Positions 18,548-26,460 are shown, counted from the stretch's first letter. The stretch is 46,927 bases of DNA from Bacillota bacterium (GCA_014360055.1 JACIYH010000016.1:1-46927), one strand, 5' to 3'. Notes: a model not told the origin generated them from the sequence alone. A program made the numbers and translations.

Positions 18548-19791
18548 CCCAGCACCCCTGCCGCGTAGAGGGCTCCCAGGTTGGTCTCACCTTTCCAGTC
18601 TCTCAGAGCCGGATGTTCGGACCCATGCACTATGTCGGTGGCTCCCTCAGGGGTCCTTGCGAAACACAGCACGTCCTCGGGATCTGCCAGGCTGAGGATG
18701 ACCGGGGAATGTGTGGCGAGCAGGACCTGCGCACTGTACACGGACGAAAGCGACTGGTACATAGTCTCCACAGCCCGGGGGTGAATGCCGTTTTCTGGCT
18801 CCTCAATGAGGTAAACCCCTTCCAGGTCGGGCAGATAGGCCGGTAGTGTGAGGGCGAGAAGGCGCAGAGTTCCGTCTGACACCATCCAGGCCGGAACGCT
18901 GAATCCGCCCCGGTATTCCACGACGAGATAACGGTGACGATCTTCCGTTCTCTCCACGGTCCGGACCGACTCCAGGTCTGGCAGTGCCGTGCGCAGGTGC
19001 GCCACCCATTCTTGCAGCCGATCGGGTGCCTTGCGGTGCAGGTCTTCCACCACCCAAGGCAGGTTCGAACCGTCAGGGCGGAACCCCTTCGGCTGACCGG
19101 GGGGGCTGGGTCGCCGCATGCGCTCACTGTTCAAGACCAGGCTTTCCACGCCTTCCATGAGGATTCTCTTGAGCCACGTCGAGATAGGGAACTTCGACTC
19201 ATCTTCCGGCAGATTGCCCAACGCCGACTTACGAGGCCCCAGCTTGAACACGTGATCCCAACCCCGCCCCGTTTCCGGGTAGAAATTGTCGTTCCCACCG
19301 GGCACTTTGTTGATGACCGTCTTGACCCTCCTGCCACGTGTTTGCAGGGTGAGGCTTTCCGGGGCAGCCACAGCTTCCGGGAAAAGCCGCCTCTGGACCA
19401 TCGGCCGCTGTGGCCTGTTTGTAAGCAGGACGCGCTCCACCAGGATGGCGTTCTCCTCCGTGGCAGGGTCTACCCCGATGGCCACCTCGTATCTACATCG
19501 GTTGTAAATCCGGTCCTGTAACGCTCTATGGTGCTCATCCCGCAGGGCCACCTCGATGGCCAACTCGAACCTGCTCCCTTGCCTCTGCCATACGAGATCC
19601 CTGAGGTTCTCGGTGCGCCGCGTGATCGCGTGCTCCAGGCCCCCGGAGACGAGGTCACCCAGGAAGCGGATCACGTCGCAGAAGGTGGTCTTGCCGCTGG
19701 CGTTTGGTCCGACCAGGACGTGAAACCGGTCGAGTTCCTGCTCAATGTACCTCAGGCAACTGAAGTTCAGAGCTTCAACTCTGGCGATCAC
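18544..19791 (-). CDS. AAA15-type ABC/SMC-like ATPase, candidate defence or toxin-module ATPase
   Basis: Single-domain overcoming-lysogenisation-type ATPase: VEALNFSCLRYIEQEL start, Walker A GPNASGKTTF, signature region SDGTLRLLAL, Walker B YLIEEPENGIHPRAVE, and H-loop LLATHSPVIL. A non-conserved central part lies between. It carries no nuclease domain of its own, so the downstream TOPRIM-like gene is the likely effector; ATPase plus separate effector is the layout of several anti-phage systems. The GTG at 19791 is preferred because GGAGGG lies 9 nt upstream; ATG 19812 is an alternative. Base composition is visibly less GC-rich than neighbouring housekeeping genes, suggesting acquisition. The frame is intact although its partner is broken. 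Confidence 0.85.
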   Translation of the reverse strand: MIARVEALNFSCLRYIEQELDRFHVLVGPNASGKTTFCDVIRFLGDLVSGGLEHAITRRTENLRDLVWQRQGSRFELAIEVALRDEHHRALQDRIYNRCRYEVAIGVDPATEENAILVERVLLTNRPQRPMVQRRLFPEAVAAPESLTLQTRGRRVKTVINKVPGGNDNFYPETGRGWDHVFKLGPRKSALGNLPEDESKFPISTWLKRILMEGVESLVLNSERMRRPSPPGQPKGFRPDGSNLPWVVEDLHRKAPDRLQEWVAHLRTALPDLESVRTVERTEDRHRYLVVEYRGGFSVPAWMVSDGTLRLLALTLPAYLPDLEGVYLIEEPENGIHPRAVETMYQSLSSVYSAQVLLATHSPVILSLADPEDVLCFARTPEGATDIVHGSEHPALRDWKGETNLGALYAAGVLG

Positions 19792-19825
19792 TGTGTGGTT
19801 CCCTCCGACCATGTTTTCGCCCAAG

Positions 19826-19843
19826 GGCAGGGATACCCCTGCC
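19826..19843 (-). promoter_or_regulatory. Hairpin upstream of the ATPase gene
   Basis: GGCAGGG, loop ATAC, CCCTGCC is a perfect 7-bp stem with a tetraloop, 34 nt before the GTG start. A second dyad, GGGATACC at 19830 and GGTATCCC at 19866, overlaps it. Without a T tract it could be an operator, a leader hairpin, or a terminator of the DUF5317 gene. Confidence 0.45.
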
Positions 19844-19909
19844 GGACACCACGGATCCTCGCCATGGTATCCCGCCTGCACGGCCACCCAACGGGGGCAA
19901 CGGAAACCG

Positions 19910-20473
19910 TCAGGAGGGCTGCCGGCGGCGGCCGGCACCCATCAGGGCCTGAACGAGCACAAATGCACCAACGGCGAGGAAAGCATCCCCCAGGCTGAAA
20001 GCACAGGGGCGCCAGAAGGGCGGAGGCAGGCGGAAGACGTCGCCCAGAAAGGCCAGGCGGGTGCCCTCCCCCATCAGCGCGTGGGTGGGCACCTCGCCAG
20101 CGCCCAGGGCGGGCACCAGACGGCCCAACCCCACCGCCTGCAAGGCCTCCGGCGAAACGGGCATGCGGCCTCCGTTGGCAGCGATCACGGCGAGGTTTAG
20201 CAACAAGCCCACCGCCACCAGCGGCATCCCGGGAAGCCGGAGGTTGGCGGTCACCGCGTACATCACCAGGAAGTACCCCAGCACGTTGAGCAGGCCCGTC
20301 CACCAGGCCGCGGCCACCCATCCCCGGCCGCCGGCCACCTGCAGGCCCACGTGGATCACCGCAGCCGCCAGGACCCATTCCAGGCGGTGGAAGTCAGCGC
20401 GGGCCAGGTTGCGGAGGCGACCGCCCCGCAACTCAGCTACCAGGAAGGAGAGTATAATGGCGCTTAAAAGCAT
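19910..20473 (-). CDS. DUF5317 membrane protein
   Basis: 187 residues, five or so hydrophobic helices, with the DUF5317 marks ELRGGRLRNLA near the N-terminus, NGGRMPVSPEAL in the middle, and LGDAFLAVGAFVLVQ at the C-terminus. The function of the family is unknown. The ATG at 20473 follows GGGGGCGGA and overlaps the 3' end of the degenerate HD-GYP gene by 41 nt, so expression is likely coupled. In other Firmicutes such proteins often sit near HD-GYP or sensor genes, which I state from memory. Confidence 0.85.
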   Translation of the reverse strand: MLLSAIILSFLVAELRGGRLRNLARADFHRLEWVLAAAVIHVGLQVAGGRGWVAAAWWTGLLNVLGYFLVMYAVTANLRLPGMPLVAVGLLLNLAVIAANGGRMPVSPEALQAVGLGRLVPALGAGEVPTHALMGEGTRLAFLGDVFRLPPPFWRPCAFSLGDAFLAVGAFVLVQALMGAGRRRQPS

Positions 20474-21752
20474 TCCGCCCCCAGCACGCCTCCTCCCTCA
20501 CCACGTGGCGGAACAGGCGCACCAGGCGGGGATCGAACTGGGTCCCCTGTCCACCCGCTATCTGCTCCCAGGCCTCCTGCCCGGTCATCGCCTGCCGGAA
20601 GGGCCGGTCCGAGGTCATGGCCACGTAGGCATCCGCCAGCGCCACCAGACGTGCCTCCACGGGGATATCCGTCCCGGCCAGGCCGTCCGGGTAGCCCTGT
20701 CCATCCCAGCGCTCGTGATGGTGGCGGATGGCCAGGGCCGCCCCCTTCATGCGCCGTAGGGGTTCGAGGATGCGCCCCCCTATCACCGCATGGGCCCAAA
20801 CCTGGTAGTAATCCCGGGCGGGCAGCACGCCAGACCTCTCCGCCAGGCGCTCATCCAGCCCCACCAGCCCGATATCGCGCAGCAGAGCCCCCAGATAGAT
20901 GGCCCGGACGTCTGCCTCAGGCAGATGCAGCTTCCGTCCCAGGGCCGCCGCCAAGCAGGCCCCCCGCTCCCCTTCCCCCGGGCTGACCTGGTCGCGTGAC
21001 TCCATGGTCCGGACCAGGGTGTGCACGGTGTCCCAATACGCCCCCTGCATGTCCGCAAAGACCAGTAGCGTGTAAAGCAATAACATGACCAGGAGCACCA
21101 CGACCGTAGCCAGCACGGTTACCGTTCCATAAAAATACACCAGCACATGCAGGACAATCCCGGCTGGAAGAGCAAACAGCCACGTGGCGCCCATCTCCTC
21201 CAGGTAGCGCACCAGCTCTCTCACCGGGTTCACGCGGTAACGCAGAGCACCCATAGCAGCTTCAAGAAGACCGACCAGCACCACGCAGGCCACCCAGCAA
21301 AGCAGCACCAGCCGCACTCCATCCGGCCAACCCGCGGGGAGCACTGCCTCATCACCGCGGGTCAGGGCAACCGCAGTCATGACCCCCAGACCCCAGCGCG
21401 CAGCCGTAAAGGCGCTCTCCTCGACGAGTTGGCGCACCTGGCCCGGCAGCCGCGAACGACGCTGCAACGCCACGATGGTCTGCAACCCGAAAACGGTAAG
21501 GAAGGGCACCCACCCCGCCGCCACCGGAGGCAGATCCAGAGCTCCGGCAAAGAAGGCAACCCATTCGGTAAAGAGCACCAGCCCCCACTTCATCACCGGG
21601 AGCTGGCAGGCGATCATGGCCATAAGCGTGAGGAAGACGATCTCCACCACATCGCGGGTTTGCAGTTGGCCCGGGACCAGGACGGTGGCAGCCACGAAAG
21701 CTGCCACCGCTCCCCAGCCGAATATGGTCCAGAGGTGCCGGAACCACCCCAA
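20433..21752 (-). CDS. Degenerate HD-GYP protein with membrane N-terminus (probably not a phosphodiesterase)
   Basis: Multi-helix membrane part (to about residue 245) followed by an HD-GYP domain with lost active-site residues. The HD pair, normally L-H-D-I/V-G-K-I-G, reads LLRDIGLVG here (His to Arg). The early TRGH histidine region reads SPGEGERG. Later HHHERWDGQGYP and VALADAYVAMTSDRPF are kept. It follows, and slightly overlaps or abuts, an intact HD-GYP gene. A role as c-di-GMP receptor or as a regulator of its twin is an inference. The start is uncertain: TTG at 21752 or 21761, using the GAGGAG at the end of the upstream gene. The 484-residue track ORF extends back into that gene. Confidence 0.85.
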   Translation of the reverse strand: MGWFRHLWTIFGWGAVAAFVAATVLVPGQLQTRDVVEIVFLTLMAMIACQLPVMKWGLVLFTEWVAFFAGALDLPPVAAGWVPFLTVFGLQTIVALQRRSRLPGQVRQLVEESAFTAARWGLGVMTAVALTRGDEAVLPAGWPDGVRLVLLCWVACVVLVGLLEAAMGALRYRVNPVRELVRYLEEMGATWLFALPAGIVLHVLVYFYGTVTVLATVVVLLVMLLLYTLLVFADMQGAYWDTVHTLVRTMESRDQVSPGEGERGACLAAALGRKLHLPEADVRAIYLGALLRDIGLVGLDERLAERSGVLPARDYYQVWAHAVIGGRILEPLRRMKGAALAIRHHHERWDGQGYPDGLAGTDIPVEARLVALADAYVAMTSDRPFRQAMTGQEAWEQIAGGQGTQFDPRLVRLFRHVVREEACWGRNAFKRHYTLLPGS

Positions 21753-21757
21753 GCACC

Positions 21758-23104
21758 TCAATGCTCCTCGCCCCCCATCCCGGCCGCGGCGACGAGGGCC
21801 TCTGCCCCCGCAGCGGCACGGCTCTCGCCGCCCACCACCTTCGCCAGCACTTCTACCAGAGCCGGGTCGAACTGGCCGCCCGCGCACCTGCGCATCTCCG
21901 CCAGGGCCTCGTCCCGGCTCAGGGCCTTCTTGTATGGCCGGTCGGAGGTAAGGGCGTCATAAGCGTCGGCCACGGCTATGATGCGGGCCCCCAGCGGGAT
22001 CTCTTCCCCATGCAAACCGCCGGGGAACCCCAACCCGTCAAACCGCTCATGGTGGTGCATGACCCATTTAGTCCCCTCACCCAGCAGGCTGATCCGCTCC
22101 ACAATCTCTGCGCCCAACAGCACGTGCATCTGCATCTCACCGTATTCACCCGGCGTGAATAGCCCGGGCTTCTTCAACACCGCGTCACGAATGCCGATCT
22201 TGCCCACGTCGTGTAGCCTGCCCACGTGCGCCAAAAGCTCCAGCTTGTCCTCGGAAAGGTGCAACTCCCGGCCGATGGCCATCGCCAGCTCCGCCACCCG
22301 GTCGCAGTGACCGCGCGTATACGCATCCTTGGCGTCCAGCGCCGACGTCAGCGCCGCCATGGTCTGCACATACGCCTCCCGCACATCCAGATAGCGCTGG
22401 AAGGACTGCCTCGCCACGAGTAGCGGAAGAACAGCCAATGCCAGGCTGGCTGCTCCCACCTGCAAGTACAACTGAGCCAGCACCGCCCCAAGGGGCACCA
22501 ACCCCAGGAAGTTGGGTGCGGCCCACTTGTAGTTCGCCGCCCATGTTTGCCAGAAGGGGACACCCCGGTCCACCGCTGACGCACCAACCACCGCCGTGCA
22601 GTTCACAGCCGCATACACCATCCCGGCTAGCAGCATCGCCGGCACATCGCGTGGGAAACGAATCAAGCCGGGCGACCCGCCCGCGAGGACGTAGACGGCA
22701 CCAGCCACACTGGCTGATAATGCAAGCTGACCTCTGTTGAATGCCACAATTGGCCAGGGCACCCGGCCCATTAAATCCTTGACACGCAGGGTACCAAGTG
22801 CAGCAGCCCATGCGGCCTCAGCAGGGCCACAAGCCAATAAAGCCGCGTAGGTAACAGTCAGACCGGGAGAAACGGTGGCGTTCTCCCTGGGGATCTGCGT
22901 GGGGAACAACTCTACGCTAGCCGCCGCCAGCGAAAACAGCAGGACCTGGAGCCAGTCGCGCGCCGTCAGACCAAACGCCGAGTAGGCCAGCGCCGCTGCC
23001 CCTGCACAAAAAAGCCCAAGGCAGTACACAAAGAACCTTGGCCTCGAACGCGCGAAGCTCACGGCTCTGGCCACCTCTCGGAACATTGAACGGGACACCA
23101 GCAC
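21758..23104 (-). CDS. HD-GYP cyclic-di-GMP phosphodiesterase with membrane sensor domain
   Basis: Predicted to hydrolyse c-di-GMP. Six to seven helices (residues about 25-235) form an input domain, then the HD-GYP domain: YTRGHCDRVAELA, HVGRLHDVGKIGIRD, HVLLGAEIV, HHHERFDGLGFPGGL, VADAYDALTSDRPYKKALS. Metal-binding residues are intact; the GYP motif reads GFP. The membrane part resembles that of the GGDEF protein at 45123-46835, sharing F-N-x-G-Q-x-A-L followed by A-G-x-V-Y. The start is GTG at 23104, two nt after the small ORF at 23106; ATG 23086 is also possible. C-di-GMP turnover next to flagellar genes fits control of motility. Confidence 0.93.
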   Translation of the reverse strand: MLVSRSMFREVARAVSFARSRPRFFVYCLGLFCAGAAALAYSAFGLTARDWLQVLLFSLAAASVELFPTQIPRENATVSPGLTVTYAALLACGPAEAAWAAALGTLRVKDLMGRVPWPIVAFNRGQLALSASVAGAVYVLAGGSPGLIRFPRDVPAMLLAGMVYAAVNCTAVVGASAVDRGVPFWQTWAANYKWAAPNFLGLVPLGAVLAQLYLQVGAASLALAVLPLLVARQSFQRYLDVREAYVQTMAALTSALDAKDAYTRGHCDRVAELAMAIGRELHLSEDKLELLAHVGRLHDVGKIGIRDAVLKKPGLFTPGEYGEMQMHVLLGAEIVERISLLGEGTKWVMHHHERFDGLGFPGGLHGEEIPLGARIIAVADAYDALTSDRPYKKALSRDEALAEMRRCAGGQFDPALVEVLAKVVGGESRAAAGAEALVAAAGMGGEEH

Positions 23105-23105
23105 C

Positions 23106-23183
23106 CTAACCGTACTGGAAGTGCGAACCCGCGGCGAAGATCAACGTGACCAGGGCCAGGATGATCTTCAGGAGGCGGCTCAT
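23106..23183 (-). CDS. Possible 25-residue hydrophobic peptide upstream of the HD-GYP gene
   Basis: An ATG at 23183 opens MSRLLKIILALVTLIFAAGS and a short polar end, closing with TAG one base before the HD-GYP GTG. Its composition, a basic start then one hydrophobic helix, is that of a small membrane peptide, and this differs from random GC-rich frames. No good Shine-Dalgarno site precedes it, and it is below the ORF-track limit. It could be a leader peptide that couples translation of the HD-GYP gene. Confidence 0.45.
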   Translation of the reverse strand: MSRLLKIILALVTLIFAAGSHFQYG

Positions 23184-23202
23184 GTAAAGACCAAGGTGTT
23201 AC

Positions 23203-23230
23203 GCACCCGAAGAAGCTGGCATTCGGGTGC
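23203..23230 (-). promoter_or_regulatory. Hairpin upstream of the small peptide / HD-GYP genes
   Basis: GCACCCGAA and TTCGGGTGC are perfect 9-bp arms around a 10-nt loop. It lies 19 nt before the small ORF. The following minus-strand sequence, GTAACACCTTGGTCTTT, is T-containing but not a run, so termination of the upstream gene is possible but unproven. Confidence 0.5.
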
Positions 23231-23278
23231 ACTGGGCTGGAGGTCAGTCGGTACGGTGCTGGTGTCCCCTGCAAACCT

Positions 23279-23974
23279 TTATCCCTGCCTGTACCAGACC
23301 AGATGACGGTTGAGCGCGCTCAGTGTAGCTCTAGCCACGGCCTCTGCCTCGTCAAGGCGCACACGGGCACAACCCACGTATGTCCCACGCTCTTCCCCCG
23401 CCAGACCCAGGACCACCACCGCCACCCGTACGCCTGCCGTTTCCGCGAGCTTTGCATCCACGAGGTAGAGCAGTTCCACACCGAGCAACTTATGTACAGC
23501 CACCAGTGCAGCCTGGGCAGCCACGCGCGCCTGCACCGGAGGAACAACCGCTCCCGTGGCGGTGCCTTCCACCACTTGTTCCCCGAGGGACATCTCCACA
23601 TTGACCGTCCCCGAGGTGCCTGCCACGCTGCGGCTGACACGGCGCAGCACGAAGCGCGAGGGAGACAGCTCTTCTTCGGCTTCGTCGCTCAACTGGGCCA
23701 CCGATATGGTGTCCGCTCCCACCTCCGTGTTGAACCGACTCAATAGCGCCGACTGGACGTCCCGCACGATCTGGCGCGGGTTTCGCCCCGCCCGGGCCAG
23801 GACCCTTATTGCTGCAACGTGTTCTTCATCCTGGAGTTCGACCCGAACCCCTATGATGTCCCGCAGCTGCCGCAAGAACCCCTCCAGGGTTCGACGGCGT
23901 TCTTCGCCCTGCGAGTCCATATGCACCTTCCCGAACCCTGGCCCGCGCATAGGGCATTCGACCCCAGGAGGCAT
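23279..23974 (-). CDS. Conserved protein of unknown function (IVRDxQSALL family)
   Basis: 231 residues from the ATG at 23974, chosen for the AAGGAGGA just upstream; the track start overlaps the previous gene. The N-terminal about 90 residues read like a small alpha/beta module: IIGVRVELQDEE, VLARAGRNPRQIVRDVQSAL, FNTEVGADTISVAQ. I recall the RxPRQIVRD-QSALL...ISVAQL pattern in unnamed proteins of Firmicutes and Actinobacteria. The C-terminal part holds repeated beta strands and helices (VQARVAAQAALVAVHKLLG, RLDEAEAVARATLSALNRHL). No membrane segment and no catalytic motif are recognised. It follows the nucleotidyltransferase-like gene by 37 nt. Confidence 0.82.
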   Translation of the reverse strand: MPPGVECPMRGPGFGKVHMDSQGEERRRTLEGFLRQLRDIIGVRVELQDEEHVAAIRVLARAGRNPRQIVRDVQSALLSRFNTEVGADTISVAQLSDEAEEELSPSRFVLRRVSRSVAGTSGTVNVEMSLGEQVVEGTATGAVVPPVQARVAAQAALVAVHKLLGVELLYLVDAKLAETAGVRVAVVVLGLAGEERGTYVGCARVRLDEAEAVARATLSALNRHLVWYRQG

Positions 23975-24011
23975 TTCTCCTCCTTTTTCCCTGGGCCGGA
24001 TTTTGCGGACT

Positions 24012-25133
24012 TCAGCCCAGCCTGATCCCCGCTTCCACGAGCATATCCCCAAGTAGCCACAACCCACCGGAAACCAGACAATGTCCACCCAACACCACGG
24101 GCACGGGCGCCTGCAAGGCCGCACCGGTGAACTCGGCCAGCACGGGATCCTTCACCAGGTCGGGTCTGCCCAGGTCGGACTGGAATCTGTCCCAGTCATC
24201 GAAATCCCTGTGCCAGTGGGCAAAGAGAACGCGCGAGTCCAGCAGTACCGCCTGCCCACACCGGGAAAGGAGGGAGAAGAAATCCCGGCTACCCACCCGC
24301 TCGTGCAAGAACCCGAGGAGGGACACGACCTCGCCGCGGCGCTGGCGGCCCAGGGCCTTCATGCCCCGCTCTTCGGAAAACACCCGCACGCGCAGGGGCA
24401 CATTCATGTTGAGATAAGTCACCACCGAGGGACCCACCCTTCCTGCCACCACCAGTTCGGCACCGGGTGCGGTCATCACCTGGTAAGCCCCCCGAATACG
24501 CCGGTCGTCCCAGGACAGGCGGTCAAGGGTCTGCACGGTCCGGGGGCCCCCCTTGCGGGACAGGCGGAGGATGAGGGCGTCCGTGGGGGTGTCCACGTCG
24601 AAGTTCACCCGTGCCGAGTTGGGAAGGAGGATTCGCTCGAGCCCCAGATCGCGCAGCGCGAAACCCAGCTCGTTGTCCGACTCCGGCAGCGGGATGGCCG
24701 ACAACGCCTGAGCGGGGGTGAAAGCGACGATGTCGGGCGATTGCACGTTGTTCTGGAGGACGACGTTCTTGCGCCGGCGCAACTCCGACGCCACAAACCG
24801 CCAGTCGTCTTCGGTGAAGAGCGGCGCCGCCGGACCCCCCAGGTAGATCACGTTGTCCAACCGGTACCGCTCGATGACGTCCAGCAGGCGGCGTCCGAAC
24901 CGGAACCGGCGTGTCTTGAAATCGACCCTTGCTCCCAGGGAGGCAGCCTCGCTGGCGAGGTCCGCGAAATTGGTGCACAGGATGACCTGATCCACCTCGC
25001 CCGCGCGGCCGATGGTCTCGATGGTGTCCAGGACGATGGCCTTGCGGACGGCAGCCATCTCCTCCTCCACGGAGGTGCGCGGGCGACCTCCCTCGAAGAT
25101 CACCACCGAGACGGGTTGGCGCAGCAGGTTCAC
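24012..25133 (-). CDS. Protein of unknown function with a nucleotidyltransferase-like (GT-A fold) N-terminal region
   Basis: 373 residues, GTG start one nt after the hpf stop codon, so co-translated with hpf. The N-terminal half shows a MobA/CofC-like pattern: VVIFEGG start, then VDQVILCTNFADLA, LDNVIYLGGPAAPLF, and RVNFDVDTPTDALIL, where F-D-x-D-T-P-T-D resembles the metal-binding end of CofC- or MobA-type enzymes. The usual G-G-x-S-x-R-x-G/K loop near the N-terminus is absent (FEGGRPRTSVEEEM), so activity is uncertain. The C-terminal 170 residues match nothing I know. Its place next to hpf suggests stationary-phase co-regulation. Confidence 0.75.
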   Translation of the reverse strand: MNLLRQPVSVVIFEGGRPRTSVEEEMAAVRKAIVLDTIETIGRAGEVDQVILCTNFADLASEAASLGARVDFKTRRFRFGRRLLDVIERYRLDNVIYLGGPAAPLFTEDDWRFVASELRRRKNVVLQNNVQSPDIVAFTPAQALSAIPLPESDNELGFALRDLGLERILLPNSARVNFDVDTPTDALILRLSRKGGPRTVQTLDRLSWDDRRIRGAYQVMTAPGAELVVAGRVGPSVVTYLNMNVPLRVRVFSEERGMKALGRQRRGEVVSLLGFLHERVGSRDFFSLLSRCGQAVLLDSRVLFAHWHRDFDDWDRFQSDLGRPDLVKDPVLAEFTGAALQAPVPVVLGGHCLVSGGLWLLGDMLVEAGIRLG

Positions 25134-25134
25134 A

Positions 25135-25683
25135 TCAATACTCCGGCTCGATGAGACCGTAGTTACCGTCCCGCCGCCGGTAGACGACGTTTACCCGGTC
25201 AGTCTCCGCGTTGGTGAACACGAAGAAATCGTGGCCCAGGAGATCCATCTGGAGGATGGCCTCTTCCACACTCATGGGCTTGAACGCAAAACGCTTCACC
25301 CGCACCACACGCGGCCGTTCCGTCTCCTCCTCCGAGGGCTCCACGGCAGGCGCGGGCGCCTCCGCCCGCTCGGCCGCCCTGCGTGCCACACGCAGACGCC
25401 TGGTGATGCGGGTCTTGAACTTTTCGATTTGCTTTTCCAGCTTCTCGAGCACCAGATCCACCGAGGCGAAGGCGTCGCCCGTCGCTTCTTCCCCTCGCAG
25501 AAGGATGCCGTTCACCGATACCGTAACCTCCACGATATACCGGCCTCTCTCCGCACTGATGACCGCGCTGGCACTCACCGGCACGTCATCGAAGAACCGC
25601 TCTATCTTGGACATCCGCTTCTCGGCGTACTGGCGCAGGGCCGGAGTGAGCTCAAGGTTCTTCCCCCGTACCGTGATTTCCAT
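25135..25683 (-). CDS. hpf: Ribosome hibernation-promoting factor, long form
   Basis: Dimerises 70S ribosomes into 100S particles in slow growth. 182 residues: N-terminal HPF/RaiA fold (MEITVRGKNLELTPALRQYA to about 100), a charged linker, and a C-terminal dimerisation domain (VKRFAFKPMSVEEAILQMDLLGHDFFVFTNAET). This two-domain layout is the long HPF of Firmicutes (B. subtilis YvyD). The ATG at 25683 follows AAAGGGGAG. In B. subtilis the gene is controlled by sigma-B and sigma-H, and a sigma-H-like site is visible here. Confidence 0.96.
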   Translation of the reverse strand: MEITVRGKNLELTPALRQYAEKRMSKIERFFDDVPVSASAVISAERGRYIVEVTVSVNGILLRGEEATGDAFASVDLVLEKLEKQIEKFKTRITRRLRVARRAAERAEAPAPAVEPSEEETERPRVVRVKRFAFKPMSVEEAILQMDLLGHDFFVFTNAETDRVNVVYRRRDGNYGLIEPEY

Positions 25684-25717
25684 TCTGGCTCCCCTTTCCG
25701 CCCTCTCTCACTCAGTA

Positions 25718-25746
25718 GTATTGGCGGGCGGCCAGTCAAATCCTCC
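25718..25746 (-). promoter_or_regulatory. Candidate sigma-H promoter of hpf
   Basis: On the minus strand GGAGGATTT (25738-25746) fits the sigma-H -35 consensus RNAGGAWWW exactly. After 11 nt, CGCCAATAC (25718-25726) partly fits the -10 RNNGAATWW (AAT core kept). It ends about 35 nt before the hpf ATG. The rest of 25741-25898 holds GC-rich sequence in which I see no gene. Confidence 0.35.
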
Positions 25747-25898
25747 CCGCTGCTGCCTACGCCCGGCAGCGCGCCTCCCTCCCCGCAGGCAACCCCATGC
25801 CCGGACCTGTTGGCCCCGCAGCCCACCACCTGCCGCCGCGCGGGGAACCCCACGCCGGGTCGACGGGGGCGCCGCCGGGACTGGGCGCCCCGGCCGCA

Positions 25899-26417
25899 TC
25901 ACTTAAGCTCGTCGAGCACCCGGGCGGCGCGACCGGCTTCCAGGCACTGACGGTAAGCCCTGCTCCCTTCAAGGGCCGTACGCGTGACGGCCAGATCCCC
26001 TTCGATGGCCCGCAACCGCTCGGACACCAGGCGCTGGCACTCGCGGTCCACCTCCAGGATAGAACGAAGGAGTTCTCGCGCTTCCGCCTCCGGCTCCCCG
26101 TCCCCGGCATCCGGGGGATCGCACTCCTTTGCCGGTGACCCAGGTCCGTCCTCATCGCACGGTGGATCGCACTCCTGTGGCGGTGACCCCGTTGCGCCCT
26201 CGGCGTAATGTTGGTCGCGCTGCCGTGCCGGTGAACCCGGCTCGTCCCCATCACCAGGAGTATCGGTGGGAGAGCCCACTCCGCCCAGCAGCACGCGCCT
26301 CTCCGCCAATATACGGGGCAGCTCGCTCAGTTGGCCGGCAGCCACCGCGTCCCTCTGCGCCCGCGCCAGCTCCAGGAGGCGCCGGTACCGTATCAGTTCG
26401 TCCCGGGACACCGGCAT
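25899..26417 (-). CDS. FliT-like flagellar protein with repeat insert
   Basis: 172 residues from the ATG at 26417. The position after fliS and the all-helical ends (DELIRYRRLLELARAQRDAV, then LLRSILEVDRECQRLVSERL) fit the FliT group of small flagellar export chaperones, where FliT binds FliD; similarity is weak in this family, so the call leans on synteny. The middle (about 48-110) is an acidic Pro/Gly-rich insert with the motif GSPxxECDPP repeated, coded by three 48-nt units. Such an insert is not usual for FliT. The stop is at the end of the flagellar block and hpf follows under its own promoter. Confidence 0.7.
   Translation of the reverse strand: MPVSRDELIRYRRLLELARAQRDAVAAGQLSELPRILAERRVLLGGVGSPTDTPGDGDEPGSPARQRDQHYAEGATGSPPQECDPPCDEDGPGSPAKECDPPDAGDGEPEAEARELLRSILEVDRECQRLVSERLRAIEGDLAVTRTALEGSRAYRQCLEAGRAARVLDELK
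26116..26259 (-). repeat. Three degenerate 48-nt tandem units in the FliT-like gene
   Basis: Units 26116-26163, 26164-26211 and 26212-26259. The first two begin ggatcgcactcct and share the core gccggtgaccc or its one-base variant; the third begins tggtcgcgctgcc. The period is 16 codons, so the reading frame is preserved, and the units code the GSPxxECDPP motif. Confidence 0.75.
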
Positions 26418-26460
26418 GGCTGGCCCACCCACCTCTCGCCTCACAGGGCTCTACCTGGCG

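Noticed and set aside
23184-23278. Cyclic di-GMP riboswitch before the HD-GYP operon
   Set aside because: The GGGGAC segment was considered, but the conserved GEMM core and paired stems could not be found.
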